Below, in pieces: positions 1 to 6,340 of a stretch of DNA of 8,262 bases. The notes under the pieces were generated by a model that saw only the letters and a program-made list of their open reading frames with translations, ran no database searches and was not told the DNA's origin. Each line of letters begins with the position of its first letter. Position 1 is the stretch's first letter. The DNA is from Chloroflexota bacterium (GTDB lineage: Bacteria > Chloroflexota > Dehalococcoidia > Dehalococcoidales > Fen-1064): contig JAPLHG010000052.1 of NCBI GenBank assembly GCA_026389745.1, positions 1,663 to 9,924 on the forward strand, given 5' to 3'. The translations under genes were made by a program, and so were the position numbers.

Positions 1-1167
1 GCGCATCTGATTCGGAGAATGGCTGAACTCTTTGTCTAATGCAGGCATCTTGTAATCAAAACCCTGCAGAGTGCAACGCTCCAGTGTCTTATTGAGGACT
101 TTCTCAATATCGCGCACCATGGCCGTGTCTTCGCTCGTTACAAAGGTGAACGCTTCGCCGGTTTCGTCAACACGCCCTGTGCGACCGATGCGATGAGTAT
201 AGGCATCGATGTTTTCGGGCATATCGTAGTTAATGACATGCGAGATATTGGAAACATCGATACCGCGGGCGGCGATGTCGGTCGCTACCAGAATCTTGAC
301 TGACCCGGAGCGGAAGCTATCAAGCGCCTCCTGACGCCTCTGCTGAGACAGGTTGCCCTGCAGTGAGGCAACATTGTAGCCTGATTTCTCCAATTGCTGT
401 GTCAGACGTTCGACACGGTGCTTGGTACGCGCAAAGACCAGCACTGAATCCGTTTTGGTCTGGCGCAAAAGTTCCATCAGTAACGCCGTTTTTAAATGCT
501 GCCGAACAGGATACAATGCGTGGGATACCGATGCGGCCGGCGCAGTACGCCCGATTTGCACTGTGACCGGGTTGTTCAGGATTTCTTTTACCAGACGACG
601 GATATCATCAGGCATAGTCGCCGAGAACAACAGTGTCTGCTTTGGCTGTAAGATGCACTGTAAAATACTCCGAATATCGGGCAGGAAGCCCATATCAAAC
701 ATCCGGTCAGCCTCATCAATGACCAGGATTTCCAGATGTGATAAATCTAACGTGCCCTGCCAGAGATGGTCGAGCAGGCGTCCGGGACAACCTACGGCGA
801 TTTCTACGCCAGTGCGCAATCGCCGAGTCTGCTGGTCTTTATTCACACCACCATAAATGGCGATACTCCGCAGTCCGGTTTTTTGTCCCAATTCCGTGAA
901 TGTTTCGCATGTTTGTTCAGCCAGTTCACGCGTGGGCGAAATTACGAGAATGCGAACCTGACCGCGTTTGCCCTGTTGCAGACGATGTAAAATTGGCAAA
1001 GCGAAAGCGGCAGTTTTACCGGTGCCGGTCTGTGCCAGGCCAATAAGATCCCGTCCCTGCATAATTGAAGGGATGGATTGAAGTTGAATCGGTGTGGGTG
1101 TAACATAACCAAGCGCCCGCACACCAGCCATGACGCTCGGATGAAAATTGAAGATTTCGAAACTCAT
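1..1167 (-). CDS. DEAD-box ATP-dependent RNA helicase (RhlE-like), 3' end beyond the window
   Basis: An ATP-dependent RNA helicase that unwinds short RNA duplexes in the cytoplasm; members of this family act in ribosome assembly, mRNA decay and cold adaptation. The frame is open for 389 codons from ATG at 1167 to the window edge. Helicase motifs appear in order: Q motif (GYVTPTPIQ, about residues 21-29), Walker A AQTGTGKT (about 46-53), PTREL, the DEAD box at residues 151-154, SAT at 182-184, then in the second RecA lobe ARGIDV and HRIGRTGR. Both lobes look complete, so only the variable C-terminal tail is missing. The start is supported by AGGAG five bases upstream. It lies 139 bp downstream of the zinc-ribbon gene on the same strand and may share its transcript. 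The E. coli-type paralogues RhlE, SrmB and DeaD cannot be separated without the tail; RhlE-like is the closest in core layout. Confidence 0.96.
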   Translation of the reverse strand, partial: MSFEIFNFHPSVMAGVRALGYVTPTPIQLQSIPSIMQGRDLIGLAQTGTGKTAAFALPILHRLQQGKRGQVRILVISPTRELAEQTCETFTELGQKTGLRSIAIYGGVNKDQQTRRLRTGVEIAVGCPGRLLDHLWQGTLDLSHLEILVIDEADRMFDMGFLPDIRSILQCILQPKQTLLFSATMPDDIRRLVKEILNNPVTVQIGRTAPAASVSHALYPVRQHLKTALLMELLRQTKTDSVLVFARTKHRVERLTQQLEKSGYNVASLQGNLSQQRRQEALDSFRSGSVKILVATDIAARGIDVSNISHVINYDMPENIDAYTHRIGRTGRVDETGEAFTFVTSEDTAMVRDIEKVLNKTLERCTLQGFDYKMPALDKEFSHSPNQMR

Positions 1168-1306
1168 TAATACTCCTAAAAAAAATATAAAGTGATCGTG
1201 TCTAAAAATGCCAGCTGGTTTGATTGATGTTAAAAAGCAATTTGGGAATTCAGTAAGAGGCACAGCCCGGACACTACCTGACTATACCTCTCAGAAAAAC
1301 CAGTTT
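1168..1306 (-). other. Gap between the zinc-ribbon gene and the helicase
   Basis: Noncoding. Near the zinc-ribbon stop it shows a weak A/T hairpin (AAAAA-CTGG-TTTTT on the minus strand, about 1301-1314) that could be a poor terminator, an 8-bp palindrome CCAGCTGG at about 1210-1217, and a run of eight T just before the helicase AGGAG site. No convincing promoter was found, so read-through from the zinc-ribbon promoter is likely. Confidence 0.4.
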
Positions 1307-1624
1307 TTACCGGCCTACTTTTACGGTGCTGTAGCAATCTCTACAATATACCGCCCTGCCTTCTGTGGGTTCGAACGGCACTTCGGTAACTTTCCCACAA
1401 CGCGAACAGGTAGCGGGGAACATTTGGCGCTGTGAACGGTAAGTCGAGCTACCATTTTGGTAACCGCTACTTCCCTGACGTTCTTTCCTTGCCTGGCGGC
1501 ATGAGGGGCAGCGTTTCGGCTCATTATTATAGCCTTTGGATTGAAAAAACTCTTGCTCCTCAGCGTTGAATGTGAACTCAGTTCCACAATCAAAACACTG
1601 GATTGACTTGTCTTGAAAACTCAT
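1307..1624 (-). CDS. Small double zinc-ribbon protein
   Basis: A 105-residue protein of unknown biochemical role carrying two zinc ribbons. The first uses C10, C13, C39 and C42 and has the family pattern of a CxxC knuckle, then an EQEFF segment, then KRCPSCR (zinc-ribbon domain, zf-trcl type). The second uses C73, C76, C94 and C97 around VPFEPTEGRAVYC. The linker (about 48-68) is rich in Ser, Gly, Gln and Arg and looks disordered. Related small proteins are often encoded near RNA helicases or cold-shock genes, and here a DEAD-box helicase follows on the same strand, so nucleic-acid binding is a reasonable inference. The start at 1624 was chosen because AGGAGGT sits six bases upstream. A longer reading from 1774 would run through the promoter at 1730-1758 and is rejected. 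All eight cysteines are present. Confidence 0.9.
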   Translation of the reverse strand: MSFQDKSIQCFDCGTEFTFNAEEQEFFQSKGYNNEPKRCPSCRQARKERQGSSGYQNGSSTYRSQRQMFPATCSRCGKVTEVPFEPTEGRAVYCRDCYSTVKVGR

Positions 1625-1670
1625 TGGATGACCTCCTCTTAAATTATTGTTAGAGTTCCGGTCATCCAAT
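1623..1670 (-). promoter_or_regulatory. Leader hairpin masking the zinc-ribbon start codon
   Basis: An 11-bp perfect inverted repeat, GGTCATCCAAT (plus strand 1660-1670) with ATTGGATGACC (1623-1633), lies in the mRNA leader of the zinc-ribbon gene. In the RNA the 3' arm contains the last three bases of the AGGAGGT ribosome site and the A and U of the AUG; a further G-U pair could include the G. The 26-nt loop carries the rest of the Shine-Dalgarno. When folded, this should block initiation, so a thermosensor, cold-shock switch or protein-bound operator is plausible. The repeat is directly visible; its regulatory use is inferred. Confidence 0.6.
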
Positions 1671-1729
1671 ACTAGTAAATCTGAAGGATTTATGAAAAGC
1701 ATTAATAACCTAAACTGAAACTGTTTATT

Positions 1730-1758
1730 ATTATACAACATAACGGTGCACTTTGCAA
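1730..1758 (-). promoter_or_regulatory. Promoter of the zinc-ribbon gene
   Basis: On the minus strand, -35 TTGCAA (1753-1758) and a perfect -10 TATAAT (1730-1735) are separated by exactly 17 bp. Transcription would begin near 1723, giving a leader of about 100 nt that contains the start-codon hairpin. The helicase gene may be read from the same promoter, since no strong promoter was seen between the two genes. Confidence 0.75.
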
Positions 1759-1811
1759 AACCCAAGATTAACATTCTCGGAGAGCTCCTCCCTTAATTCC
1801 CCCCCCTATTA

Positions 1812-1845
1812 TCTTTACTTTACCTTTACCTCGCGATGTTATAAT
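1812..1845 (+). promoter_or_regulatory. Promoter with PhoB-like direct repeats for the response regulator
   Basis: TCTTTAC (1812-1818) and CCTTTAC (1823-1829) are 7-bp direct repeats with a 4-bp spacer, an 11-bp period. A perfect -10 TATAAT (1840-1845) follows 10 bp downstream, and no good -35 is present. This matches the geometry of a Pho box, where an OmpR/PhoB-family regulator dimer substitutes for the -35. The same element occurs at 3817-3834 before the ABC operon. Autoregulation by the adjacent regulator is inferred. Confidence 0.65.
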
Positions 1846-1864
1846 GAAAGCAGGTAGCAGGAAT

Positions 1865-2530
1865 ATGCGCATCCTTGTTGTCGAAGACGAGAAAGCTCTG
1901 GCAGATGCCCTGGGCAACGGGCTTAGCCTGCAGGGGTACTCCGTTGATGTCGTTTATGATGGTGAAGCGGCGCTATGCGCGGTAGAGATCAATAGCTATG
2001 ACCTCGTGGTTCTGGACCTCAACCTACCAAAAGTTAACGGCACGGAGGTTTGCCGCAAATTGCGGACTTCCGGGTCATCAACTGGGATTCTTATGCTGAC
2101 TGCCAGTTCAGGCATAGACGACCGCATAAAGGGCCTTGATATGGGTGCTGACGATTATCTGGTGAAACCATTCCATTTTCCTGAGTTGCTGGCTCGAATT
2201 CGTGCCATTCTACGTCGGCAGGGTGAAAAACGAAACGTCATTCTCAGAACCGGCAAACTGGTGGTTGACCCCAACACCTTGAAGGCTTTTATCGGCGATT
2301 CGGAAGTGGCACTCACGACCAAGGAATTTGGCATCCTCGAGTACCTGATGCGCAACACCGGCAGGGTTATCAGCCAAGAGGAGTTGTTAGAGCACGTCTG
2401 GAATGAAGACGCCAACCTGTTCACCCATGCTATCAAGGTCCACATCAACAACATCCGCAAGAAACTTACTGCCGCCGGAGGGGAGGGGCTCATTTCAACT
2501 ATTAAGAGTAAGGGGTATCTTATTGCGTAG
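1865..2530 (+). CDS. OmpR/PhoB-family response regulator
   Basis: A cytoplasmic two-component transcription regulator of 221 residues, the usual size for the family. The receiver domain (1 to about 117) has the acidic pocket E7/D8, phospho-acceptor D51 (VVLDLNLP), T79 and K101 (KPF). The winged-helix DNA-binding domain (about 125-221) has LTTKEFGILEYLMRN, the recognition-helix segment HAIKVHINNIRKKL and the terminal wing KSKGYLIA. The ATG at 1865 is preferred over the in-frame ATG at 1844 because the latter lies inside the -10 hexamer; from a start site near 1852 the leader is short and holds AGGTAG and AGGA. The kinase gene follows 65 bp downstream on the same strand, so the two form one operon. 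The twin CTTTAC repeats in its own promoter and before the ABC operon suggest it activates both. The signal it answers to cannot be read from the sequence. Confidence 0.96.
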   Translation: MRILVVEDEKALADALGNGLSLQGYSVDVVYDGEAALCAVEINSYDLVVLDLNLPKVNGTEVCRKLRTSGSSTGILMLTASSGIDDRIKGLDMGADDYLVKPFHFPELLARIRAILRRQGEKRNVILRTGKLVVDPNTLKAFIGDSEVALTTKEFGILEYLMRNTGRVISQEELLEHVWNEDANLFTHAIKVHINNIRKKLTAAGGEGLISTIKSKGYLIA

Positions 2531-2595
2531 TCTCGCCACCGAATCTGTACGCGAAAGGATGTTGATAGTCGGGAATAAGAAGAGGGACGATTGAT

Positions 2596-3723
2596 ATGAA
2601 AATACCCGCCTTTATGAAAACAATACGCTTTCGGTTAGCCTTGTGGTACTCAGCATTTCTTATCATTCTCCTGCTGGTGCTGGTTATTGGTATCAATACA
2701 GCAGTGGTCAGGTCCAGACCCACAATACAAGTATTTTCTCCGTTCCCGAGCGACAGTCAGTCATGGCAACAAACAATCGAAGACGAAAGAAGCAGAAACA
2801 TGCAGGACTTTCGTAACTACTCCCTGATCGGCGCCGGAGCGGTTCTCGTCCTAGGGGCAGTCGGCGGCTATTTTCTTTCGGGAATGATGCTAAAACCGGT
2901 TGACCGCGTTTCTTCCCTGGCGGCAAGGATTTCTCATGCCAACCTGAAAGAGCGGATCAATTATCAGGGCCCCGATGACGAGGTGAAACGTCTGGCTGAC
3001 ACCTTCGACAATATGCTCCGGCGTCTGGAAAACGCCTTCGAATCTCAGCAGCAATTCATTCAAGACGCTTCACATGAATTGAGAACACCCATCGCCGTAG
3101 CCCAGACCAATATCGAAGTCATGGAAATGAACCAAAAAGCAACGGCGGAGGATTACCGACACCTTACAGAGGTAATCAAATTAAGTCTGGAGCGGATGAA
3201 CAGTGTCAACAACGGACTCTTATTACTTTCGGAAGGCACTCCAGCTAAATCGAGATGGACAAAGGTAGATGTGGCTTCTCTTATCAACGAGGTATCCGCT
3301 GAGACTGACGCGGGGGCTAAAGCAGTCGGAATCAATCTGGAATTACAGCCCCCGACATCTGAAATCTCAGTCATGGGTGATGCCATGCTTATCAAGCAGG
3401 CAGTTATCAATCTGGTAGACAATGCCATCAAATACAATCGCCCGGGTGGCGCCGTGAAGCTCTCAGCCTATGTTGACGCTACGAGCACTATTATCGAAGT
3501 GCAGGACACCGGCATAGGCATAGCTCCGACAGACCTGCCGTACATCTTCGACCGCTTTTATCGGGTGGATAAATCCCGGTCCCGCGACAGGGGCGGCAGC
3601 GGACTAGGCTTAGCAATAGTCAAGAAAATCGTGGATGACCACGGAGGCACTGTTTCCGTGGAAAGTACTTTGGACCAGGGTAGCATTTTCCGAATCTCAC
3701 TCCCAAAGTATCAGCAAACTTAA
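2596..3723 (+). CDS. Membrane sensor histidine kinase, partner of the upstream regulator
   Basis: A 375-residue inner-membrane kinase that autophosphorylates and should pass phosphate to the adjacent regulator. Seen in order: a transmembrane helix at about 12-37, a short extracytoplasmic loop (about 38-75), a second helix at about 76-97, a HAMP linker (about 97-149), a HisKA dimerisation helix with H160 in DASHELRTPIAV, and a HATPase_c domain with N box NLVDNAIKY (N276), G1 DTGIGIA (304-310), F box FDRFYR (318-323) and G2 GGSGLGLA (333-340). All catalytic boxes are intact. The sensing loop of about 40 residues is too small for a PAS or Cache domain, so it probably senses the envelope or a partner such as the ABC permease. 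The start at 2596 follows AGAGGGA by eight bases; an internal Met7 is a possible alternative start. Confidence 0.96.
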   Translation: MKIPAFMKTIRFRLALWYSAFLIILLLVLVIGINTAVVRSRPTIQVFSPFPSDSQSWQQTIEDERSRNMQDFRNYSLIGAGAVLVLGAVGGYFLSGMMLKPVDRVSSLAARISHANLKERINYQGPDDEVKRLADTFDNMLRRLENAFESQQQFIQDASHELRTPIAVAQTNIEVMEMNQKATAEDYRHLTEVIKLSLERMNSVNNGLLLLSEGTPAKSRWTKVDVASLINEVSAETDAGAKAVGINLELQPPTSEISVMGDAMLIKQAVINLVDNAIKYNRPGGAVKLSAYVDATSTIIEVQDTGIGIAPTDLPYIFDRFYRVDKSRSRDRGGSGLGLAIVKKIVDDHGGTVSVESTLDQGSIFRISLPKYQQT

Positions 3724-3740
3724 ATTATCGTAATTCGGGT

Positions 3741-3772
3741 AAAAAGAGAGACAGGAATACTCCTTCTTTTTT
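3741..3772 (+). terminator. Weak terminator after the kinase gene
   Basis: AAAAAGA and TCTTTTT can pair (7 bp), with an inner AGGA/TCCT stem, a four-base loop and a five-base bulge, ending in a T run. It is A/T-rich and imperfect, so it probably reduces rather than stops transcription into the ABC operon, which has its own promoter. Confidence 0.35.
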
Positions 3773-3816
3773 GTCATTAAGCCGGCTAGCATTTATTTTT
3801 CTGCCTCGGTTACTGC

Positions 3817-3851
3817 CCTTTACCATCCCTTTACTTACGGTGTGATAGATT
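3817..3851 (+). promoter_or_regulatory. PhoB-like operator and promoter of the ABC operon
   Basis: Two perfect CCTTTAC repeats (3817-3823 and 3828-3834) are separated by 4 bp. A -10-like TAGATT (3846-3851) lies 11 bp further on, and there is no recognisable -35. The architecture is the same as upstream of the regulator gene (1812-1845). Binding by the neighbouring OmpR/PhoB-type regulator is inferred from the matching repeats, spacing and context. Confidence 0.65.
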
Positions 3852-3891
3852 GGCAATTAGCTAGTTAATCACAATTCAATTAAGGGATAGC

Positions 3892-3960
3892 ATGAATGAA
3901 ATGATGAAGCGAGCCTATCGTTATCCTAGAGAGCATCGTAAAGGAGAGTTCGGCCTATGA
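3892..3960 (+). CDS. Short leader ORF translationally coupled to the ABC permease
   Basis: A 22-codon frame beginning MNEMMKRAYRYP and ending GEFGL. Its stop TGA overlaps the permease ATG as ATGA. AAGGGA lies four bases before the ATG at 3892; later Met codons at 3901 and 3904 are possible starts. The peptide is strongly basic, with four Arg and two Lys (one Arg-Tyr-Pro-Arg stretch and one His-Arg-Lys cluster), and has no membrane segment. The four-base overlap and its place in the 5' leader suggest a regulatory or coupling peptide, or a small separate product. I do not recognise a family. The permease has its own AAGGAG within this ORF, so coupling need not be obligatory. It could also be a chance frame. 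Confidence 0.45.
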   Translation: MNEMMKRAYRYPREHRKGEFGL

Positions 3961-5276
3961 GACTACTTCGGAGGTCAATACTCAATCTGTTTCGCAGTCC
4001 GGTCAGAACCGGTGTGGTGGTGGCAATTCTTGCCGTCAGTCTCGGACTGGCGCTGACTATGTTCGAGGTACACGCCGCCACTGCCAGCCAGTTGGGGTCG
4101 ATAAGCGGACAAATCGGCACAGAAATCCAGGTTCGACCAGCCGGTTTCTTCGGTTTCGAAGGTGGCGGCGAGCCGCTCCCGCAAGAGGAAATAGATAAAC
4201 TGGAAACCATTGCTCATGTGGTTTCTGTACAGGAAAGTACCACAGCAAATTATACAGCAAATTATACGGGTGATAGCCTGGTATCGGCGATAGAAGAGGG
4301 GACATTGGGGAGATTCGGCGGAGCGATGGTAAATGGGTCTACTTCTGTGCCGGGTAATTCCCAAAACCAGCAGGATATGCGCATGGCTATTCAGGTAATG
4401 GGACTTGACCCTGACACCCAGACACCTACGCTGACGGGCGGTGGAACGATAAGTATAGTTGAAGGGCGCTACTTCACTGCCGACGAAATCGATGCAGACG
4501 TGATGGTAATCGGCCAATCCTTAGCCGAGAAAAATAGCCTTCAAATCGGCTCTACAGTAGATATAGAGGGTACTTCGGTGGAAATCATCGGCATTTATGA
4601 CAGCGGGCAGGTGTTCGGCAATAACATGCTTGTAATGCCTATCTCCACCGTACAGCGTTTATTCAGTCTGGATGGTGCAACTTCTGTAACGGTAACGGCG
4701 GATGATGTCGACAATGTTGATGCGGTGGTTACCGGCATAAGACAGATATTTGATGAGGAAACAGCCGATGTTACTACTGCCAAAGATATGTACAGCCGAA
4801 TCAGCGGCTCGGTTTCCAATGCCGGTAGCTCCAGTCAAACAGGAATGATTGTTGCTTTCGTTGTTGCCGGAGTAATCATTCTGTTATCAGTTGTGTTGAC
4901 AGTACGACAACGGATTAGGGAAATAGGCGTCCTGAAAGCCATCGGCGCCTCCAACTGGCAGATAGGTATCCAATTCGGTCTGGAGACTTTAATCATCAGC
5001 CTGGTAGCATCGATTGTCGGTGCCTGTCTCACTTTCCTGCTGGCACAAAATGTAGCCAAACTGTTTGTCAGTGGCTCGGCAGGACAAATGGGAGGCGGAT
5101 TCGGGGGAGGAGGAATGATGTTCGGTGGCACCATTGCCGGCATCAATGTAGCAGTTTCACCGCAGGTATTTCTAATTGCGCTAGTGACTGCTCTGGTGCT
5201 GGCTATCGCTGCCAGTACCATCCCAGTGTGGTATATAGCTCGAGTCAGGCCGGCGGAGGTATTACGTAATGAATAA
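3957..5276 (+). CDS. MacB/FtsX-type ABC transporter permease
   Basis: An inner-membrane permease of 439 residues, a usual length for stand-alone MacB-like permeases. It has the four-helix plan of the family: helix 1 at about 17-38, a large extracytoplasmic MacB_PCD-like domain (about 39-295), then helices at about 296-316, 343-366 and 402-426 forming the FtsX domain. The cytoplasmic segment REIGVLKAIGASNWQI (about 321-336) is the expected coupling helix for the ATPase, and the C-terminus IARVRPAEVLRNE is typical. Such mechanotransmission transporters export peptides, lipoproteins, antibiotics or siderophores, or signal to kinases; the substrate here is unknown and no MacA-like adaptor is present. 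Odd features are a Gly/Met-rich stretch at 374-392 and a tandem ANYTANYT at 98-105. The ATPase gene overlaps its end by eight bases. Confidence 0.93.
   Translation: MRLLRRSILNLFRSPVRTGVVVAILAVSLGLALTMFEVHAATASQLGSISGQIGTEIQVRPAGFFGFEGGGEPLPQEEIDKLETIAHVVSVQESTTANYTANYTGDSLVSAIEEGTLGRFGGAMVNGSTSVPGNSQNQQDMRMAIQVMGLDPDTQTPTLTGGGTISIVEGRYFTADEIDADVMVIGQSLAEKNSLQIGSTVDIEGTSVEIIGIYDSGQVFGNNMLVMPISTVQRLFSLDGATSVTVTADDVDNVDAVVTGIRQIFDEETADVTTAKDMYSRISGSVSNAGSSSQTGMIVAFVVAGVIILLSVVLTVRQRIREIGVLKAIGASNWQIGIQFGLETLIISLVASIVGACLTFLLAQNVAKLFVSGSAGQMGGGFGGGGMMFGGTIAGINVAVSPQVFLIALVTALVLAIAASTIPVWYIARVRPAEVLRNE
4242..4267 (+). repeat. In-frame 12-bp tandem duplication in the permease gene
   Basis: ACAGCAAATTAT occurs twice back to back (4242-4253, 4254-4265), followed by AC. 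It encodes the repeated ANYT at residues 98-105 in the extracytoplasmic domain. Perfect identity suggests a recent or slippage-prone duplication; because it is in frame the gene stays open. Confidence 0.8.
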
Positions 5277-5997
5277 CAGTAGTAACACAACAGCAACGAA
5301 CAACACCAGCAAATCCATAATAGTGGCGCAGGAACTGGCCAGATTTTATAAATCCAGAGCCACTCTAGTAAGAGCACTCGATGGTGTCAATGTCTGGATA
5401 CCGAGAGGGAAAATGATAGCCATCAAAGGCTCGAGCGGCAGTGGTAAGACCACTCTGCTAAACATGATAGGCGCTCTGGACAAACCTACCTCCGGAAGCA
5501 TCATCGTGGACGGAGTGGATGTCTCTAAGATACACGGCGGTAGCGAAGTGAAATATCGTCTCAAGAAAGTAGGCTTTGTTTTTCAATCTTATTGTCTAAT
5601 TCCTAACATGACTGCCATAGAGAATGTCATATTACCCATGGAATTATTAGGCGCTAAGGGAAAGCAACGTGAAGCAAAGGCGCGAGAACTGCTGGAGCGG
5701 GTTGGCATCGATGTTACCCGTCAGGCACGTCGTCCTGCCAAACTCTCGGGTGGCGAACAGCAACGGGTAGCTATCGCACGGGCACTTGCCAATGACCCTC
5801 CCATAATCCTGGCAGATGAACCTACCGGCAACCTGGACTCAAAAACCGGCAGGCATATTGTCGAGCTATTACGCAGTCTCAGGCAGGAGGGGAAAACCGT
5901 CATCATCGCCACACATAATCCCGATATTGCTGCCAAAGCAGATATAGTGATGGAAATGACGGACGGCAAAATTACAGAGAATTCTTCGTTCAACTAG
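5269..5997 (+). CDS. ABC transporter ATP-binding protein (LolD/MacB-type)
   Basis: The cytoplasmic ATPase that powers the permease encoded just upstream. It has 242 residues with a complete nucleotide-binding domain: Walker A GSSGSGKT (54-61), Q loop Q106 in FVFQSYCL, signature LSGGEQQRVAIARAL (from 159), Walker B IILADEP with catalytic E184, D loop (TGNLDS) and switch H216. The sequence around Walker A and the signature is that of the LolD/MacB/BceA group, consistent with the FtsX-type partner. The first 15 residues are a polar Asn/Ser/Thr-rich extension not needed for the fold. The start ATG overlaps the permease stop (ATGAATAA) and is preceded by GGAGGT eight bases upstream, so the two proteins should be made in a coupled fashion. 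No clear terminator follows. Confidence 0.96.
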   Translation: MNNSSNTTATNNTSKSIIVAQELARFYKSRATLVRALDGVNVWIPRGKMIAIKGSSGSGKTTLLNMIGALDKPTSGSIIVDGVDVSKIHGGSEVKYRLKKVGFVFQSYCLIPNMTAIENVILPMELLGAKGKQREAKARELLERVGIDVTRQARRPAKLSGGEQQRVAIARALANDPPIILADEPTGNLDSKTGRHIVELLRSLRQEGKTVIIATHNPDIAAKADIVMEMTDGKITENSSFN

Positions 5998-6148
5998 CAG
6001 AGACTTGGGAAACGGAAGTGCTGCGTCACTTATTCGGCCGGTACTTTCTAAGGTTAGATAAATATCGAAAAGGGTCAATTCTATTTTGAGTCAATAATTC
6101 TGGTATGATTACCAGAGATGTGGTGGTATCACCTTTAGAAAACATCGA
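5998..6148 (+). other. Gap after the ABC operon, no gene
   Basis: No coding frame is supported. Two compact inverted repeats are present: TCTGGTA-TGAT-TACCAGA at 6099-6116 (7-bp stem) and GGTG-GTAT-CACC at 6122-6133. A weak AAGTG/CACTT stem lies near 6017-6031. None is followed by a T run, so none is a convincing terminator for the operon. Confidence 0.5.
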
Positions 6149-6149
6149 C

Positions 6150-6254
6150 CTTACCCCCGAAAACAGTAGCACCCTGAATTAGAGTCCTCCGCTATAATAA
6201 AACGACGAAGGAGGACGTAACATGGTACGCAAGAAGTACACTGAGGGGCAGATT
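6150..6254 (+). mobile_element. Left-end remnant of an IS3-type insertion sequence
   Basis: The stretch around CCCCCGAAAACAGTAGCACC (about 6155-6174) resembles an IS3-family terminal inverted repeat. It is followed by a -10-like TATAAT (6193-6198), AAGGAGG and then a frame that opens MVRKKYTEGQI, the usual start of IS3-group OrfA. No right-end inverted repeat, no OrfB and no rest of OrfA are found, so only about 100 bp of the element survive. Boundaries are approximate; the left end is uncertain by several bases. Confidence 0.55.
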
Positions 6255-6305
6255 GATCATAGCCATGCTCAGGTAAAGATGGACTCTACCCGCCCCGACG
6301 ACTAG
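6222..6305 (+). pseudogene. Truncated IS3-family transposase orfA
   Basis: ATG at 6222 follows AAGGAGG by seven bases. The first eleven residues, MVRKKYTEGQI, match the conserved OrfA N-terminus, which precedes the helix-turn-helix. From about residue 12 (IDHSHAQ onward) the sequence no longer resembles the family, and a stop comes at codon 28. The break near 6254 (TGATCATAG) is probably a deletion or recombination junction. It cannot encode a working transposase. Confidence 0.6.
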
Positions 6306-6340
6306 ACATATACGGGATAGAGCCCCGCTGCAAATATTGA

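Noticed and set aside
363..990. Plus-strand frames of up to 144 codons inside the helicase region
   Set aside because: They are antisense to an intact DEAD-box gene with all motifs and lack protein features of their own.
1625..1774. N-terminal extension of the zinc-ribbon protein by 50 residues
   Set aside because: It would be read through the -10 element at 1730-1735 and the leader hairpin; the ATG at 1624 has AGGAGGT and begins the conserved domain.
1844..1864. Earlier ATG for the response regulator
   Set aside because: It overlaps the TATAAT hexamer (1840-1845), so it should not be in the mRNA; homologous regulators begin at MRILVVEDE.
3975..5377. Long minus-strand frames of 180 codons opposite the permease
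   Set aside because: They mirror the codons of the permease, have no ribosome sites of note, and are rich in residues expected from antisense reading.
6099..6133. Terminator for the ABC operon
   Set aside because: The hairpins here have no following T run; they are listed only as inverted repeats.
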